A stretch of DNA of 64,000 nt from Anaeromusa acidaminophila DSM 3853. GTDB lineage: Bacteria; Bacillota; Negativicutes; Anaeromusales; Anaeromusaceae. Made by a program: the position numbers and the translations under genes. Below the pieces are notes generated by a model. It made no database searches. It saw nothing but the letters and a program-made list of their open reading frames with translations, and was not told where the DNA came from. How positions within the stretch are numbered: the stretch's first letter is position 1; every line of letters begins with the position of its first letter. Positions 62,850-64,000 of this stretch are shown piece after piece. Where the stretch lies: assembly GCF_000374545.1 (NCBI RefSeq), contig NZ_KB894586.1, positions 114,249 through 178,248 of the forward strand, read 5' to 3'.

Positions 62850-63539
62850 CTAATTTTGCAGCGAAGCAAAGAGGGTTTCCGGTTCAGGCAATTGCTGGTA
62901 GACGGCAGAAGGGTTGAAGTCGTTCAGATCTTTGAGTGTATATTGGCCAGTGGCAACAGCAGCAGTATGAGCGCCTATGGCTTGGCCGCAAAGGATGTCA
63001 TGAGGAGTATCGCCAATAATAAGGATCTGCTGTCCGGTGAGTGAGGTTTGCTTGGTTTGTAGATTCAGCCAAAGACGGCGGGATAGTTCGTTGCGTTCTT
63101 CGTCAAAGTCGCAGAAGATGCTGGCATCGAAATCAAAGAAATCTTTTAAGCCATAATGAGTCAGCTTGGCTAGCGCTCCTTGACGGGTATTGCCAGTGAG
63201 TAGCAGCGTTTTGATTTGCGGCTGCTGCTGGCTCCAAGATAAGGCTTCTTTTACGCCGGGAAGCACTAAACCTTGGCGCGCTTTTAAATGGGCTGGCAAC
63301 AGCGTCTCATAAAGCTCGATAAAGTTTTGGCGTTCTATGGAGGAAGCATTGGCGTAGCCGAAGCGTTCAAAGATGGTTCTGGCAATAAACCAGTCGGTGC
63401 GTCCTGCAGTGGGAATGGTATCAAAGGAGGTCGTTTTGTTGAAGAATTGCAGCATGGCTTCTTCAAATGCGTAGAGACCAGCCTTGGCAGATCGCAGCAG
63501 AGTACCGTCAATATCCCAGACAGCATAACAGTAAGGCAT
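62850..63539 (-). CDS. HAD family hydrolase (phosphoglycolate-phosphatase-like)
   Basis: HAD phosphatases use an aspartyl-phosphate intermediate. The 229-residue protein begins YCYAVWDIDGTLLRS with the nucleophile and acid aspartates, has a cap domain with AGRTDWFIART, motif II in LLLTGNTRQGALAKL, and motif IV in ILIIGDTPHDILCG. I start at ATG 63539 with AGAAGGA seven bases before it; the frame stays open for 99 more codons upstream into the rRNA promoter region, which is not credible as protein. Monocistronic, divergent from the rRNA operon. Substrate unknown. Confidence 0.88.
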   Translation of the reverse strand: MPYCYAVWDIDGTLLRSAKAGLYAFEEAMLQFFNKTTSFDTIPTAGRTDWFIARTIFERFGYANASSIERQNFIELYETLLPAHLKARQGLVLPGVKEALSWSQQQPQIKTLLLTGNTRQGALAKLTHYGLKDFFDFDASIFCDFDEERNELSRRLWLNLQTKQTSLTGQQILIIGDTPHDILCGQAIGAHTAAVATGQYTLKDLNDFNPSAVYQQLPEPETLFASLQN

Positions 63540-63641
63540 TGTTTTATTCCTTCTTTCACGGTGTGTTGTTTCCTTTATAACAAACCGTATGCCGACTGGC
63601 AAGAGGAATTTGCCTGCGGAAAGAAAAGAACAGAAAGTGCG

Positions 63642-63671
63642 TTGACAAGGCTGCTTATGCCATGGTATACT
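63642..63671 (+). promoter_or_regulatory. rRNA operon promoter P1
   Basis: TTGACA (63642-63647), an 18-base spacer and TATACT (63666-63671). Confidence 0.8.
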
Positions 63672-63744
63672 AACCCTCGTCGCTTCGGGGAACACCCCAG
63701 CAGCCAGCAGCAAACGCCGCGCAAGCAGCGAATGAAAAAGCCGG

Positions 63745-63773
63745 TTGACAAGGCAGAAGCAATGTGGCATAAT
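63745..63773 (+). promoter_or_regulatory. rRNA operon promoter P2
   Basis: TTGACA (63745-63750), a 17-base spacer and CATAAT (63768-63773). Tandem with P1, as is usual for rRNA operons. Confidence 0.8.
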
Positions 63774-63810
63774 AAACCACGTTGCCGCTGAGAAACACAA
63801 GCGACACAAG

Positions 63811-63820
63811 TGCTCCTTGA
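63811..63820 (+). promoter_or_regulatory. boxA-like antitermination site in the rRNA leader
   Basis: TGCTCCTTGA at 63811-63820 followed by AAACTGAACG resembles the boxA element read by NusB/S10 in rRNA leaders. Confidence 0.55.
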
Positions 63821-63930
63821 AAACTGAACGATGCAAACAAGCCAGATGTGCGAGGCGACCTTCGCTGTAAGGTGAAGGAAGTCATTAAAAATTTCTTTTT
63901 TAAACTAAGAGCTGACATCAGTTCTTCGAT

Positions 63931-64000
63931 TTTATCGGAGAGTTTGATCCTGGCTCAGGACGAACGCTGGCGGCGTGCTTAACACATGCAAGTCGAACGG
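63931..64000 (+). rRNA. rrs: 16S rRNA, 5' end (truncated by window edge)
   Basis: Contains the universal GAGTTTGATCCTGGCTCAG at 63940-63958, then GACGAACGCTGGCGGCG and ACACATGCAAGTCGAACGG, the first 70 or so bases of a bacterial 16S gene. The exact first base is estimated. Confidence 0.97.

Noticed and set aside
63540..63836. N-terminal extension of the HAD protein by 99 codons
   Set aside because: It would cover the rRNA promoters; the ATG at 63539 has a good ribosome-binding site and gives the usual family N-terminus.
1..64000. CRISPR arrays, insertion sequences, prophage or integrase genes
   Set aside because: I looked for regularly spaced repeats, transposase motifs and integrases and saw none; the only repeat is the short intergenic element at 23.1 and 62.7 kb.

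Overview
The window looks like chromosomal backbone from a diderm Firmicute, most likely a Negativicute of the Sporomusa/Selenomonas type. Gene order is typically Firmicute: hrcA-grpE-dnaK-dnaJ-prmA-rsmE-mtaB, rpsU-yqeY, phoH-pgpH-ybeY-cdd-era, recO-glyQ-glyS, dnaG-rpoD. Regulation is Firmicute-like too: a CIRCE operator, a glycine T-box and a CsoR-type operator. A secreted LptA/OstA-family protein points to an outer membrane. This assignment is inference, because only about 70 bases of 16S rRNA are present. Nearly all of the sequence is coding. I see no insertion sequence, prophage, integrase or CRISPR array.

Layout. 1-3.2 kb: the end of sepF, ridA-ilvA (amino-acid deamination with enamine clean-up) and a dipeptide epimerase. 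3.3-11.4 kb, mostly minus strand: a DUF3298 secreted protein, a class III aminotransferase, a structured intergenic region that may encode a small RNA, a duplicated U32 protein, a substrate-binding-like protein without signal peptide, and the copper module csoR-copA. 11.5-23 kb: dnaE, a DUF218 protein, etfB and a ferredoxin-fused etfA, a small DUF2007-like protein, an acyltransferase, D-amino-acid transaminase, an EamA transporter, a YgjP-type protease and a YitT protein. 23-26.6 kb: tRNA-Leu, lepA, hemW.

26.6-36 kb is the heat-shock operon and is the most interesting part. Behind a sigma-A promoter and a perfect CIRCE element come hrcA, then a 524-residue archaeal/eukaryotic-like (thermosome-related, 'group III') chaperonin, then grpE, dnaK and dnaJ, followed by prmA, rsmE and mtaB. 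A thermosome-like chamber is therefore wired into a bacterial HrcA/CIRCE regulon and sits beside the DnaK machinery. The family was described earlier in a few bacteria such as Carboxydothermus, but it is rare and its role is poorly known.

36-47.7 kb: a HIT protein, rpsU-yqeY, then a long, tightly overlapping run: nfeD-floA-(unknown)-phoH-pgpH-ybeY-cdd-era-DUF502-CNNM-recO. 47.7-57.4 kb: T-box-controlled glyQS, glycerol dehydrogenase and lptA on the minus strand, dgt, dnaG-rpoD and three tRNAs (Asn, Met/Ile2, Glu). 57.5-64 kb: an M20 amidohydrolase with a DUF3311/sodium-symporter pair, trmK-nif3, a HAD phosphatase, and the tandem promoters, leader and first bases of a 16S rRNA gene. A short GC-rich repeat occurs in two distant intergenic regions.
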